A stretch of 64,000 nt of DNA from Heterotrichella gracilis (lineage: Eukaryota; Sar; Xanthophyceae; Tribonematales; Xanthonemataceae): NCBI GenBank assembly GCA_032358255.1, contig JAULBX010030486.1:62001-126000 (forward strand), read 5' to 3'. Below the pieces are notes generated by a model. It did no database searches and was not told the DNA's origin. It saw nothing but the letters and a program-made list of their open reading frames with translations. The position numbers and the translations under genes are program-made. Position 1 is the stretch's first letter; each line of letters begins with the position of its first letter. Shown in pieces: positions 35,901 through 47,800 of this stretch.

Positions 35901-36233
35901 AAAGAGCACATGTTTTGTGGGCAAGACAACAACCCACCACTTCTGTGCAACAAGGCGTTATGCACTGTACTGGGCACGGGTAACAGTGGCCTGGTGGCAC
36001 ATGGCATATGCATGCATGCATTCTTGGGTGGTGCCACCTGGGGTTTCCAGGGCATGGCTGGGTGTATCGGCAGACAACAGGATACGTAGCGTTATGAACG
36101 TGAGTGTGGGTTGTACCTGTACCGTTACTGTTGTTCTCCTGAACCTTGAAACTGAGTGCGCTATTGGCCGTCGGTTCTGGTGTGTCGAGAAGCCCGCCTG
36201 GCACCGGGAAGTGGGGCGAAGGGAAGCCTCCAT
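32976..36233 (-). CDS. cpFtsY: Chloroplast SRP receptor FtsY
   Basis: Eight exons: 36233-36117, 35897-35781, 35607-35530, 35224-35078, 34623-34501, 34141-34010, 33701-33530 and 33205-32976. Sum 1116 nt, 371 residues (Arabidopsis cpFtsY 366). Exon 1 encodes a basic Ser/Thr-rich transit peptide. The N domain follows ([21 protein letters not shown] and [17 protein letters not shown]). In the NG GTPase domain, G1 is GVNGSGKTT at about 171-179, then [16 protein letters not shown]3 DTSGR at about 254-258, [10 protein letters not shown], and G4 TKLD at about 318-321, with [13 protein letters not shown] near the end. cpFtsY docks the cpSRP-LHCP complex at the thylakoid. The N-terminal acidic A domain of bacterial FtsY is absent, as in plants. 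It is divergent with the nucleotidyltransferase gene. Confidence 0.97.
33787..33866. repeat. AT-only palindromic tract in a cpFtsY intron
   Basis: About 80 bp of almost pure A/T with nested inverted repeats (for example TTCTATAATTTTATAGAA and repeated AATTATAA/TTATAATT), in strong contrast to the GC-rich surroundings. It could be a relic of a foldback insertion or an unstable cruciform-forming site. Confidence 0.7.
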
Positions 36234-36753
36234 TATGCCCAGCACAAGCGTTTCGAGTCTGCGTGCAGCCTCTGTCTACCAGGCCTTTGTTGTACGCTCT
36301 TGTAGTCTGGTTAAGTGAAGGAACCTGGCCAGCAACACAGGTGCGCTACTGAGAAGCGACAGGCAATGGGCAACGGCTTGGTGCCTCGAGACGGCCGTAG
36401 GATGAAACACAAGAAGAACCCGTCATTGCAAGGGCGACGCTGGCTGGATGTATGCTCAACGTAGGCTTTGGTTGAAGCTTTTGGATAAGGGTTATCCTGC
36501 GGCCAGGACCGCCTATGTCCGCGCGCCGCATAAAAGCCGTTCAATTTCGACTTGGGCAAAAACTCTCCATGCATTTCCTTCGTCAATGGCTTGGTCCAAA
36601 CTATGTACGCAGATGATGGGAGAGGTTCCCATATTGGTACTGCTGGCTGGCTTGGTGGCTGCTTGGCACTAGAAGCGTTGGTTGTTGGCGTACAGCGGTC
36701 ATGCATTCCTTTCTCCATGCTCCCGCAGAGCATGGGGCCGTGTAGCAGAGGCG
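36234..36753. promoter_or_regulatory. Divergent promoter region cpFtsY / nucleotidyltransferase
   Basis: A spacer of 520 bp between two outward-pointing start codons. Nothing else was recognised in it. Confidence 0.45.
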
Positions 36754-39700
36754 ATGGCACTTCAGCAAGCCACAGATCCTGGACGCGTGGGTGTGGTCAA
36801 CAGCGTTGGAGCCAGCAGTGCAAAGGTGCAGCAGGGGAGGATAACTCTGTCTGACAAGACCGAGCAGCTGTTGCAACGTATCAGACCGGCCCAATACGTA
36901 GAGGAGCGTCGCTACAACGTTTACCAATATGTGAGGAGCCTCATCGTCAGATGCTTCCGGCCACAATGCGAGGTAAACACCGTTGGGTGGAGCTTGTTCA
37001 GAGCAGTGGACGGCAGGGGTTTCTCACACGACCGTTCTGCAGGTGGAGGCGTTCATGTTTGGGTCGGTGCCACTCAAGACATACCTGCCCGATGGCGACA
37101 TAGACATATCCGTGTTCCAAAGCAGTGGGCCTGCCCTGAAGGACAGCTGGACCAGCAAGCTTGCATACTGGCTTGAGCAAGAGCAGAGGAACCCGTCAGC
37201 GCCGTTCAGGGTGCGGGACGTGCAAGTGATCCATGCGGAGGTACGTTGTGCCAGCTGGGGTCCATATGCATGCCAAAGGGTGGGTGGACGAGGCTCACTG
37301 TGTGGCGGCCCTTACAGGTGAAGCTGCTCAAGTGCCTGGTGGATAACGTTGTGGTTGACGTGTCCTTTGAGACGTACGGTGGGCTGTGCACGCTCAGCTT
37401 CCTGGAAGCCATAGACAGGGAGATTGGCCAGGAGCACAGTTTCAAGAGGAGTATCATCCTGGTGAGTGGCACATGGTTGACTTTTAGCATGCAGGCATTC
37501 TTGGGCCTTTCGATTGGATATGAAGCCTATGAAACCTGCGATGCAGGTGAAAGCCTGGTGCTACTATGAAAGCAGGCTGCTTGGGTCCCACCATGGCCTC
37601 ATGTCCACATATGGCCTGGAGACGCTCGTGCTGTACATTTTCAACCTGTACCACAAGCAGCTCAAGACACCGCTGCAGGTAACGTACCTCTACTCACCAT
37701 TCAACCTGCAGTGTGGAGAAAAACCCTGTGCAACCCACCGCTGACACACAACATGTGTGCCTCCAGGTGCTGCACAAGTTCCTGCAGGTGTTCAGCCAGT
37801 TTGACTGGGACAACTACTGCGTCACCCTGCAAGGACCCATCCTCATCGCCTCGCTCCCTGCGCACAAAGGTATGGATACGTGACCCCAGCTGCGCAGCAG
37901 CATACCACCTAGCTTGCACCAGTCCATGCATTATAAAACTGGTTGCGCCAGTGGTGTCACTGGGGTCGTTCACTTGGTGCAGTGGAGCTTCCGGATGACT
38001 GCGGTGGGGACCTGCTGCTGCGGCCTGAGCTCCTCGCAGAGCTGCTGCAAAAGTACACCCCCCAGCAGCACGGCAACCGGCCGCTCCCCCTCAAGTTTTT
38101 GAACATTGTGGACCCGCTGCTGCCCAGCAACAACCTGGGGCGCAGCGTCAGCAAGGCCAGCTTTGCGCGCCTGCGGCGCGCCCTCCAGCATGCTGCACGG
38201 TCACTGGGGGCGATCATTGAGAAGGTAATGAAATGTGTGATTGTGTTGGGCACCTCGGCGTCTTGGTGCAATGATTGATGCCCGCATGGGGTTGATGCCC
38301 ATCAGTGGGATGTGGCTCGCATACGTGTCTGAATGCGGCATGCTCTTCTGCAAAAATGTTGGAGCATGCTCGAGAGGGCCATGGAGGTTGCACGGCGGGC
38401 AGCATGGTTGTGCCAGTAGTTTGCAATGGCATGCCATGCGTAAAGAGGGACAATATATATGGAGGCCACTGGGTTTGCACTCACCGGCATCTTGTGAACC
38501 ACGGGAGTGCATGGCGCGCCACCACTGTTGGTGGATGCATCGCACAATGGGGGCGGTGGCACCCGGAAAGTTGCTTTTACCAGTGCTTGAGCCAGTGGTG
38601 CATTTTGTGCACAGGGTGAGAGTGAGGAGAGCCCTGCAACCCTGGACTCGTTCTTTAAAAACACCCTGCAAATGCTCAAGGCCAAGGCCCTGCAGCGGCG
38701 GGACTACCCATCCACCGGCTATGCCAGCAGCAGTGCCAACAGCGCCCGCCAGTACTCAGGGATGGAGACCTCTACCAGTGTCAATGCCCAATACCAGGCC
38801 AGCCTGCAGCACCTGCTGCAGCAGAACACAGGTAGTTTTAGGGTTTAGGGTTTAGGCTCTTCTGCATGCGCCATGCATTGATGAGCCTACAATGCTAAGT
38901 CTATTCCTGGCCTCATGCCTGGGCATGGGAACACCCTGCACATTTATCGGTGGCGGGCAACTGCTCAATATATGCAGCTGCATCATGCATGTTGGTGCAT
39001 GGGCATGCATGGCAACTTGTCCAGAGCCTCTGACACACCCCCTCCCATGCGCCCTCCTCCAGGGCTCAGCATGCAGCTGCTGCACCAGATTGCTGAAAAC
39101 CAGGCACGCCAGCACCAGCAGCACCAACAACAGCAGCAGCAGCAGCAGCAGCGCAGCTCACAGCAGCGGGGCGGTGCCGATCCCTCTGCCGAGCAGGCGC
39201 AGCATGTGGCGCGGCAGGGGGGCTATGGCCAGCAGCAGCAGCATATGGACCCCAGCGCCATCCTGGCTGCGGCAAATGCGGGCGCGCAGTACGCCAGGGA
39301 CCACCCGAGCGCCTCGCGCGCCATGCTGAATGGGGGCCGTGGCTATCCCCAGCAAGGGGGGTTGGGGGACCGCGCTTCCGCGCAGCAGGCAGCGGAGGAC
39401 AACCTGCTGAACCTGTACGCCAAGCCGCAGGCTACACAGGCGCGCAGGCCGGAGGCAAACGGGGAGCTGCATCATCGCAGTAGGGCAGGGGAGGTAGCCA
39501 GGGATGGCTATGGCCGGCAGGACAGCCCCGCAGGGAGCTTCGAGGTGCCTTATGGGACCAGTCGTGGGACGGGTGCCAGCCAATCAACGCATGCCACGCC
39601 AGCGAGCAAGCCCGGCTCCTCCAACGGTAGCTTAGACCAGCACAGCAGCAGCAAGGACAGCATCCCTGTGCCTCGCCCTGTGCCGCAGGCGTCGACGTCA

Positions 39701-42700
39701 AGGACGCCACCATCCGCTGCCTCTGTGGGCAGCGCCTCCCCCCCGGCGTCCCCCATCGCGTGCCCCCCTGCGGCACCCAGCAGCAGCCAGCCGGGCTCTG
39801 GTGCCTCCTCGAGCCGCAGTGTGCCACCTCCCAGCATGGGTATATCGCCCGCAAAGGCGCACCATGCGCCCCCAGGCACCGCAGCATCGGTATCCGGGGT
39901 ATCCGGGGCAACCGGCATCCCGCGCGCGCGAACCCCCTCCAGCTCGCTGGATCATCCAGTTGTGCGCTCCCCGCCGGCGGACTCGCAGGCTGGCATGCCT
40001 GCCGCAATCGCCGCCACCATGCGCCAGCTACACCAGCCACACAACCCCAGCCCGTGGGTGCCAAAGCCTGACCCCGCCACGCCCTCATCCCCCGCCGCCA
40101 AGGCCAGCAATGCCACGCCCTCTAGCCCTGCCTCGGTCTCCAACAGCCGGGTAATCCCCGAGCCCTTCGCCAGCCCTGCTGCGCTGCAGCAGCGCGACCA
40201 GCAGGCCACTGCGCGCGCCGCTGCTGGTGCACAGCGGGTGGGGTCTGCGGGGCCAATGCACCTGCAGCAGCCTGTGCTGCCTCAGGCGGTGTCCCTGGAT
40301 AGCGCGACAGGAGAAGGCGCAATGGGGAGGTCTTCCGGGAGTGCGTCGCTGCCACTGGCAGGTGAGGAGGGTTTTTTTGCTTTACGTGTTTTAGTTTCTC
40401 AGCTGCTGCCATCCATTGTAGCATGTGCACAGCTGGATCACAGGCGTTGGTGAATACCTGGTTAGGGCCTTGGAACGGTGATTACCTGCTGGTGTGTCTG
40501 GGTTAGGGATTAGGGTGCAATTTCATGGCTGTGCACCTGGGGCACCGCAGATATATCCTGCAAGGCGGGCCATGCCAATGAGCTCAGCCTCACCTGTACA
40601 ACCACCGCACCCATGCACACACCATCCACATCCGCCACCCGCCGCAGGGACATCCTCCGCGCGGGTCTCCCAGCGCTCAGACGCGCTTGGCCCGCCACCG
40701 CGCCCCAGCCGCCAGAACCTGCCCATGGGCTACGTCTACGGCTACCCCTTGCCGGGGGGCATGCGCCCGCAGGACGCCGCGACCATGCAGCGCCGCTCGA
40801 TGAGCGGTAGCTCTGGCGGCAGCTTCCGGGACAACACAATTTCCCCCGACACCGCCGCGGCCCTCAGCGCCACCTACCAGCTGCTGCTGCCCGGCAGCGC
40901 CACGCAGCCCTTTGCGGATGCCATGCTGGCCAGCCAGGGGATGCACACCCGCAGCGCCAGCAACGGCCAAAGTTTGGTAGAGGCGGGCGGCGGCGGCCAC
41001 CGCTCCGGCCCGCCCTCCCGCAGCAGCAGTGGGACGCACACGCCGGTCAATGGCCACTCCCCGGTGGGTTTCGCCCCCTTGGACGCCGCCCAGGGAGGGG
41101 GGCGGAGCGGGCCGCCCTCCCGCAGCGGCAGCATGGATCAGCAGCGGATGGCGCACGGCACCGCCTCTGGTCTGCCCATGATGACCGGGGGCGGCGGGTC
41201 GGATGTGATGTACTTCCCCTCCATGCCGGTGGTCATGCCGCAGCACCTGCAGATGGCGGCCATGATGCAGCAGCAGGCAGCCACGCCCATGCTGCGGTTC
41301 GGGGATGTGCAGACAGGTGCGCAGTAGGGACGGTGTATCGAGTAGCTGCTGGATGAACGACAGCCGCTAAGATCAAGCCTGTCTTTGTACAATATCTACA
41401 ATGGAGTTGGCCAAGGAGGAGGCATCGCAGCTCTGGCTCATTACTGTTTGAAATGCATGTGTGCCCCAGGTGGGAGGCATCGAACAATGGTAACCACATG
41501 CCATGCATTCCTTTCCTTTCCGTCGCCAATTTGCAGCATGGGCATCAATTTGCTGCACCATTCCTGCTTTACAATCACAAAATAATCAACTTGACCACAT
41601 CGCTTCTGGGCTAGAATCACGTAATCATTTACTGTGTGTAACGTTGTGAATGTGGTCATGCAGGGTCTCCTTCTCTGTCCCCTCAGCTGCTCCAGGCGCT
41701 GCTGCCGGGGATGGGCACCAGCATGCCAGCGGCGTTCCCAACATCAGATGCCGCCAACAGCGCTGGCGCAGCTGCGGCCAATGGGAGCGTGCCAGCTGTC
41801 GACACACTGTCGGGGGACATGGAGACGCTGGCCATTCAGCTTGAGGTGCGAGGCTGATAAATCAAAACTAATGAGTGGATGTTAAGTGCACCAGCCAAGA
41901 TAGGTGGCTGTATAGGTGCACCGCATGTGCCAAGGACTGATTTGGGTGTGCATGTGCATGCAATAACTTGTGTTATGGGATGGAGATTGAATTATATTTG
42001 CCATACTGAAAGGTGCGATAGTTCATTTACTATCATGACCCTGCTCATGCTGATGACCCTGCTCATGGTCATGATAGCACACCGTCTTTGCGTGCCCAGG
42101 TTGTCAGGCGGTGCCAGAAGCGCTCCACTGGCGGAGGCTCAGCCCAGCCATCGCCACGTGGCGGCTCCAGCACGCCGCCGCCTGTGCCACCCACCGGCCC
42201 CCCTGCCGACAATCCCCCACCAGCAGCCAGCGCGGCGCCACCAGCCCCACCCACCACCGCACCACCCGCTGCGCCCCCCCCGGGTCCACCCCCCCCGGTG
42301 GCTGCACCCACCTCCGCACCCATGCGCCACATCCCGGTGGTGGCGGGTGCATCAGCGCCAGCTCAGCATCGGGGTATCCCGGTGGTGCCGTATTCCTCCG
42401 CCATGGTGGATGCTGTGATGGTCAGCCAGGCCATGGTGCAGCAGCTGCAGTCTGCGCCTGGAGCGGGAGCGGGGGCGCAGGGGCCCTTCTGGTACCTCAT
42501 CCCCATGGTTGGGCCTACACCTGAGCAGGTGGGTGCAGCACCACCATGGGTACCACATGGACTGCAAATGTGCATCACATGGGTTGCACCATGTGAATGG
42601 CGGTGCAGGTGAATGGGAACATTGCGCATGGGCGCAACTGCAAAAGGTGCTTAGCATACACTACATGCGTCTGACAGCAGCAGGTCATGGCAATGGGGCA

Positions 42701-44147
42701 TGCCAGGCAGCCTGCTCTGAGCAGCACATTACTACCCATGTACCGCACATTACAAGCACATTATCGCACATGATTTGCACGTTATTGACCGCATTTTAAG
42801 GCCTCTCAAGCATTCTCGCCCCTGAACAAAACTCTGTGCACCCCCGCAGGCTGTGCCCATCCTGAGCCACCCCTCCACCACCAGCAGCAGGGCGGCCACC
42901 GCCTCCACCACCTGCGCCCCCACCGCAGCACCCCCACCCCCCCACCAGCACCCCCCCGGCAGCCTCGCCGAGGCCGCCAGCGCAGCCCAGCCAGCCCTGC
43001 AGCAGATCGCCATGCACAAGCACAAGCAGCTGCATCGGTCACGTAGCGTGGGCGCCATGCCGGGCTATGCAGGGATGGGGCTGCCTGAGCGGGGAGGCGC
43101 CAGCGGGGCGGTGGGGCATGGGTTTGGGGCTGAGGAGGGGGTTAGCGAGGTGGTGGTGAGGGGACATGCGCAGGAGGTGCAGCATGCGCAAGTGCGGGGC
43201 CCCCGCAGCGTGCCCATCGACTCGTCAGGTGGGATACATACGCCTCTGGTGTGCATGCTGAGTGAGGGGGTGCTTCGGGGGCATCACTTGTGGGCGCGCG
43301 CATGGCTGGTCCTGGGATGCATCGTTAACATGTGCTCTTGCATGTGCTTATCTATGTAAGGGGTCACTGCCAGATGCTCCTGTAATGTCATGCCCCTATT
43401 CTCATGTTGGGTGATCCATAAGCAAGCAAGGCCGCCGACCGCACCCCTTTGTCCTCGCATGCAGTGCACCGGCCATCCCTGGACCGCGGCCAGCTGGCCA
43501 ATCCCCCGCCACCCCCACCGCCATCGCCGCATGGCGCCCACCCGCGCACCCGCGGCCCCGACCGTCCATTCGGCGACAGCCCCACCGCCAGGCACGCCCC
43601 GCCCCCAGGCGGCTTTGCTGCGCGGGTGGTGCGCGAGCATGAAGGCAGCTTGCGGGGGTTTAGCAAACTGGGCAGCGGAGTTGGCAGCAGGCAGGGGAGC
43701 CAGGGCAACAGCCTGACAAGCAGCAGGAGATCCTCGTTTGAGTCTGTCACTGCTGCCTTGGCAGCCAGTGCAGGGGCGTCTGCAGGGGAATCGCGCGTCA
43801 AGGAGGGGTTTGGCAGCGAGGTCGCCCCCGCGCAGGCAGGCACATCAGGGGAGGCACAAGAAGGGGATGGAGAGGGGGGCGCACGCACGTCGCGCAGCGC
43901 GAGCAGCGACGGGGCCTCCCCGCGGCCAGACGCCACGGCGACAGGGGGCGGTGAGAGGGCTCCTGGGTCCAGATCGGGCAGCGAGAGCGGCGGCGATGGT
44001 GGTGGCGCATCCCACGTTGGTGACCAGCCGGGGCAGGTCACCACGCCTGGTGGGTCGCGCCGCATGGCCGCCCCAGAGGCTAGCTTGTTCACCGATGATG
44101 ATTTCCCTGCCCTGGGCGCACCCACCTCTGGCTCTAGGAAGCGGTAG
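36754..44147 (+). CDS. PAP/OAS1-type nucleotidyltransferase with long disordered C-terminal tail
   Basis: Thirteen exons: 36754-36972, 37043-37240, 37318-37461, 37547-37678, 37767-37869, 37983-38224, 38615-38831, 39063-40361, 40648-41316, 41664-41845, 42100-42528, 42850-43228 and 43465-44147. Sum 4896 nt, 1631 residues, phases close. Residues 74-100 contain FMFGSVPLKTYLPDGDIDIS: the GS motif plus catalytic Asp pair (about D92/D94). The third carboxylate lies in NVVVDVSF (about 153). A PAP/OAS1 substrate-binding region follows (HGLMSTYGLETLVLYIFNLY, FSQFDWDNYCVTLQGP, LNIVDPLLPSNNLGRSVS). This is the plant PAP/OAS1 substrate-binding superfamily layout. From about residue 400 the protein is low-complexity: a poly-Q run at 39108-39156, then Ser/Pro/Gly/Ala-rich sequence to FTDDDFPALG at the end. 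RNA nucleotidyl transfer is inferred. The start is the first in-frame ATG. Confidence 0.86.
38837..38856 (+). repeat. Interstitial TTTAGGG array
   Basis: Nearly three TTTAGGG heptamers lie five bases after the exon-7 splice donor of the nucleotidyltransferase gene. This is the longest perfect array noticed inside an intron. Confidence 0.9.
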
Positions 44148-44831
44148 CGCTGGTGGTACCGCGATGTACCACGCTGTGTGCATGGGTTGGCTGTGGACGA
44201 GTAGTTTGCTATTCATGCATTGATAGTGTCGCTCAGCTCCTGGCGGTAGTGCGCCATGCCATGAAGTACCTTGCTGTTGATGCTTTCACATAAGGGCCCT
44301 GGTGTAACGCACACACCTGGCATCCGTTGACAGGGTACAAGTTGAACTGGCCCGTAACGGTTTGATGTTTTCGTGGGCACCAAACGGTTTGATGTTTTCG
44401 TGGGCACCAAGGTGCACAGCCCAGGCGTTCACGGCCACGATGGTGCCCAAGCAGCATACACTGCATGAAAGCAATGAGAAGGAATCGCCATTTTAAAGAC
44501 TTTCAGCGGTGGAAACTGGTGCAAAAAGTGCCTGGGTTTGTTCCCGCCATTTTTCCCATCCCGTGGCTCACGTGGAGTGTCCTTTCTCCCCTTTTCCCTC
44601 CTGCCATCTTCCCCTTGCTCTTCCCGCTGGCCACACCCCTCGTGCGGCCACCTGAGTTGGCCACGCTCGGATCTGGGCTCAGCATATGGTGCAGAACAGC
44701 GACTTGAAGAGCACTCGCAAGCGCACTTATCGCACCAAAACCAACCCGCAACCACCCCCACAACCTTCGGTGCAACGTAGCTGCACCATATACCCCGGTG
44801 CCGTGCTCCACACGCACCCCCCACCGCCACC
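44148..44831. promoter_or_regulatory. Intergenic region upstream of TypA, with 26-27-bp direct repeat
   Basis: This holds the 3' UTR of the nucleotidyltransferase and the promoter of TypA (the only same-strand neighbours here). Two perfect tandem copies of a 26-27-bp unit (ACGGTTTGATGTTTTCGTGG, then GCACCA) lie at about 44356-44409. No ORF was supported. Confidence 0.55.
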
Positions 44832-47800
44832 ATGGACGCCACCAGCTTGCTAGGCGGCAGCACACAGGCTGGCCGCATATGCAGGCCCAAGCAGCAGGCG
44901 CCGTGCGCCCTGCCAGTGCCCGCAGCACGCTCCGCAGCCCTGCAACTAGGTACGCACGGCTAGCCCGCTGTGTTTCCATGCCACATGTGCGCCGAGCGCA
45001 ACCATCCTGCTATGTGCAGTTCCGTTAGTCACGGCACGGGACAAGGGCAGTCGCCCACCTTAAGGTGCACACGCCACTGCTGGGACCCAGCTGACCCTTA
45101 TTTCTTGCTTCTTTTGTCACAGGGAAGTCTGGCAAGAGAGTGAGCCGGGGCCTGCGCAGCGCCAACCGTGGATCTGCCTCGCTCCGCGTCGCAGCACAGG
45201 CGGCCGTGCTGGATAAAGGTATATATCGTTTGTAGTTTTCCCAGGCTCACGTGGCGCCACAAACAGCACCTTCCTGCACAGGGCGTTGTTTTACAGGGCT
45301 TGACAAAGCTGTCCTGTGGCAATTGAACTCGTGGGCAGGCTTGGTTTGTGTTGTGACAGGGGCTGCCCTGGGGTGGTTGGGGTGGGTTGCCTTGTGTACC
45401 CAAAGAATAAAGCCGTCCAGCTACAGCTCGTGGGAAATTGCACTTGAATATGTGTTTGTTTTACAACTCTTCTGTTGGTCTTCACCCCTTCTCCCTGTAT
45501 GATATGTGTTAGGGTGTGTTGTCCCTGTATGCCAGGTGATAGTTGTGTGTGCTGTCACAGCTACAGCTGCAGCTGCTGACTGCAGTAGTCGGGGCTGTGC
45601 TGCACCACAGCTCCCCCGGTCACAAGTGTAGTGTCCTTGCTACTGTTCATAGCCCATGTAGAGTGGGCACCGGCTATGACACGTTGCCAAGCCCTTGCAG
45701 TGCCCCACCCTGTGACATCCCCCACCCGCCCACCCACCCCTCCCCACCCCCCACCCGCAGCCGACGCCTCCACTGCAGTGGGCGACTGGGTGACCCGCAA
45801 TGACATGCGCAACATCGCCATCATTGCCCACGTCGACCACGGCAAGACCACCCTGGTGGACGCCATGCTCAAGCAGTCAAACGTGTTCCGCGCCAACCAG
45901 GTCATGGAGGTGCGCCAACACAGTGGTTTCACAAAAGGAAATATCATGTGCAAAACCGCCATGCTGCCTTACCAGCAGCCAGTCTTGGCTATCGGGCGGG
46001 TTTTCTTGATACCTGCTTCTAACCTTTTATTAACACTGTTGCACTCCTAGGCTCGAGCAGTCGAATATGTTTTGCGCTACCCAAGCCAAGGGGCCAAGTG
46101 CTTCAGTGAATGGTCAAAGAAGCACCGGTTGCCTAATTAGTGAAATAGTTGCGTAGGTGCATTCTGCTATGCAGGAAAGTCAGCAGTGATTGGTGGATAT
46201 ATGGCACCAGGCAGGCTTGTCTTGACACCGCTTGGGACCACACCTGACTCTTGCGAGCCTGAAGGTTCTTATAATCTATCAGATGGCTACACGCGTGCCA
46301 CCAGTACAGCGATATCAGCAGTCTCACTGCCCAGTGTGCGCCATTCACCGCACCCAGGTGGTTTGCCAAGACAAAGGTGGTTGCGCCTGGTTTGTGGGGT
46401 AGGGTTGTAAATGCTGGACTTCACAAATAACAGGACTTCAGAAATAACAACCTGTTGCACCGTACTGAGCGGGCGAGCCCATGCGTCCAGGTGCGCATCA
46501 TGGACTCCAACGACCTTGAGCGGGAGAGGGGTATCACCATCCTGTCCAAGAACACAGCGGTGCGCTTCAAGGGCACAAAGATCAACATCATCGACACCCC
46601 TGGTCACGCAGATTTTGGGGGGGAGGTGGAGCGCGTGCTCAACATGTGTGACGGTGCGCGGCGGGGCTTAAGGTTTAGGGTTTTAGGATTTAGGGTTGGG
46701 GACGGGGGGGAATGTGGAGTGCGTGCTCAATATATATGATGGTGCGTGGCGGGTGGCGGGGTGAGGCGGGGTGGTGACGGATTGGGAGACAGGTGTAATG
46801 GATGTTGACAGCCATGGCGTCACGGGTGTGCGTGGGGATCCACAATGGGTGCAAATGGTACCCTGCCCATGTTGCACTAAAGTCAAGATTTTGGTAGCTA
46901 GATTACCAAAAATTGCCATCTTTTAACTTCACAACAACAGGAAGATTTAAAGAACAGTCCATGCCATGGAGGAACTGCAATGCATAACCCCCCTTCTCCC
47001 CCTCCAGGTGTGCTGCTGCTGGTCGATTCTGTGGAGGGCCCCATGCCCCAGACCCGTTTCGTGACCCGCAAGGCCCTTGAGCTCAACAAAAAGGTGATTG
47101 TGGTGATCAACAAGGTGGACCGCGACGCTGCCCGGTGCGACTGGGTCATCGACCAGACCTTTGAGCTGTTCATGGACCTGGGGGCGACTGACGAGCAGTG
47201 CGGTAAGGGTTTTTCGACGTACACCCTAAATTTTAAACCCTAAACCGTTTGAGCTGTTTATGGACGAGGGGGCAACTGAGCAGTGCGATGAGGGATATTT
47301 GACTTTAAAAACCCTGAACAAATTATTTCCCTTGGAGTTGTTCTCAAATTTGGGGGGTGCGGATACTGTGAAGTATTCCCAGTGTCTGTACTCATTGGGC
47401 CTGGAGCTTAGTTCCGAATCCCAGTCATTTGCCCTATATTTACGCAATTTTCCCCCACCTGCAGATTTCCCAGTGGTGTACGCCTCTGGTCTGAACGGCA
47501 TTGCGGGCCTGGAGGGGCCTGACCAGCTTGCAGAGGACCTTGAGCCCCTATTTGATGCAATTGTCAAGGAGGTGGCGCCACCACTGGTGCGTGGGGGTTG
47601 GGTTGGGTGGGGGGTGGGACAAAGGGGAGGGGTGCTGGAACAGGATGTGGGGTACCGAGGGTGTTGGGGATTGTGTGGGTGAGGAGGGCGGTGGGCAGCG
47701 GTCCAAAGAGCGGCACATCTGACCGCGTATGGCACTTCACTAGTTACAGAGTAATGTGATACCATAATAAAGCGACAACAGCGGTACATGCCAGTTGAGG

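Noticed and set aside
38837-38856. TTTAGGG run as evidence of a chromosome end
   Set aside because: Only about three units, inside an intron with genes on both sides.
39432-40088. Long antisense open frames over the nucleotidyltransferase tail
   Set aside because: Shadows of low-complexity coding sequence on the plus strand.
41325-41327. In-frame TAG as the end of the nucleotidyltransferase gene
   Set aside because: A strong donor just before it (41316/41317) joins in phase to 41664, and three further exons continue the same frame, so splicing is preferred; a shorter isoform remains possible.
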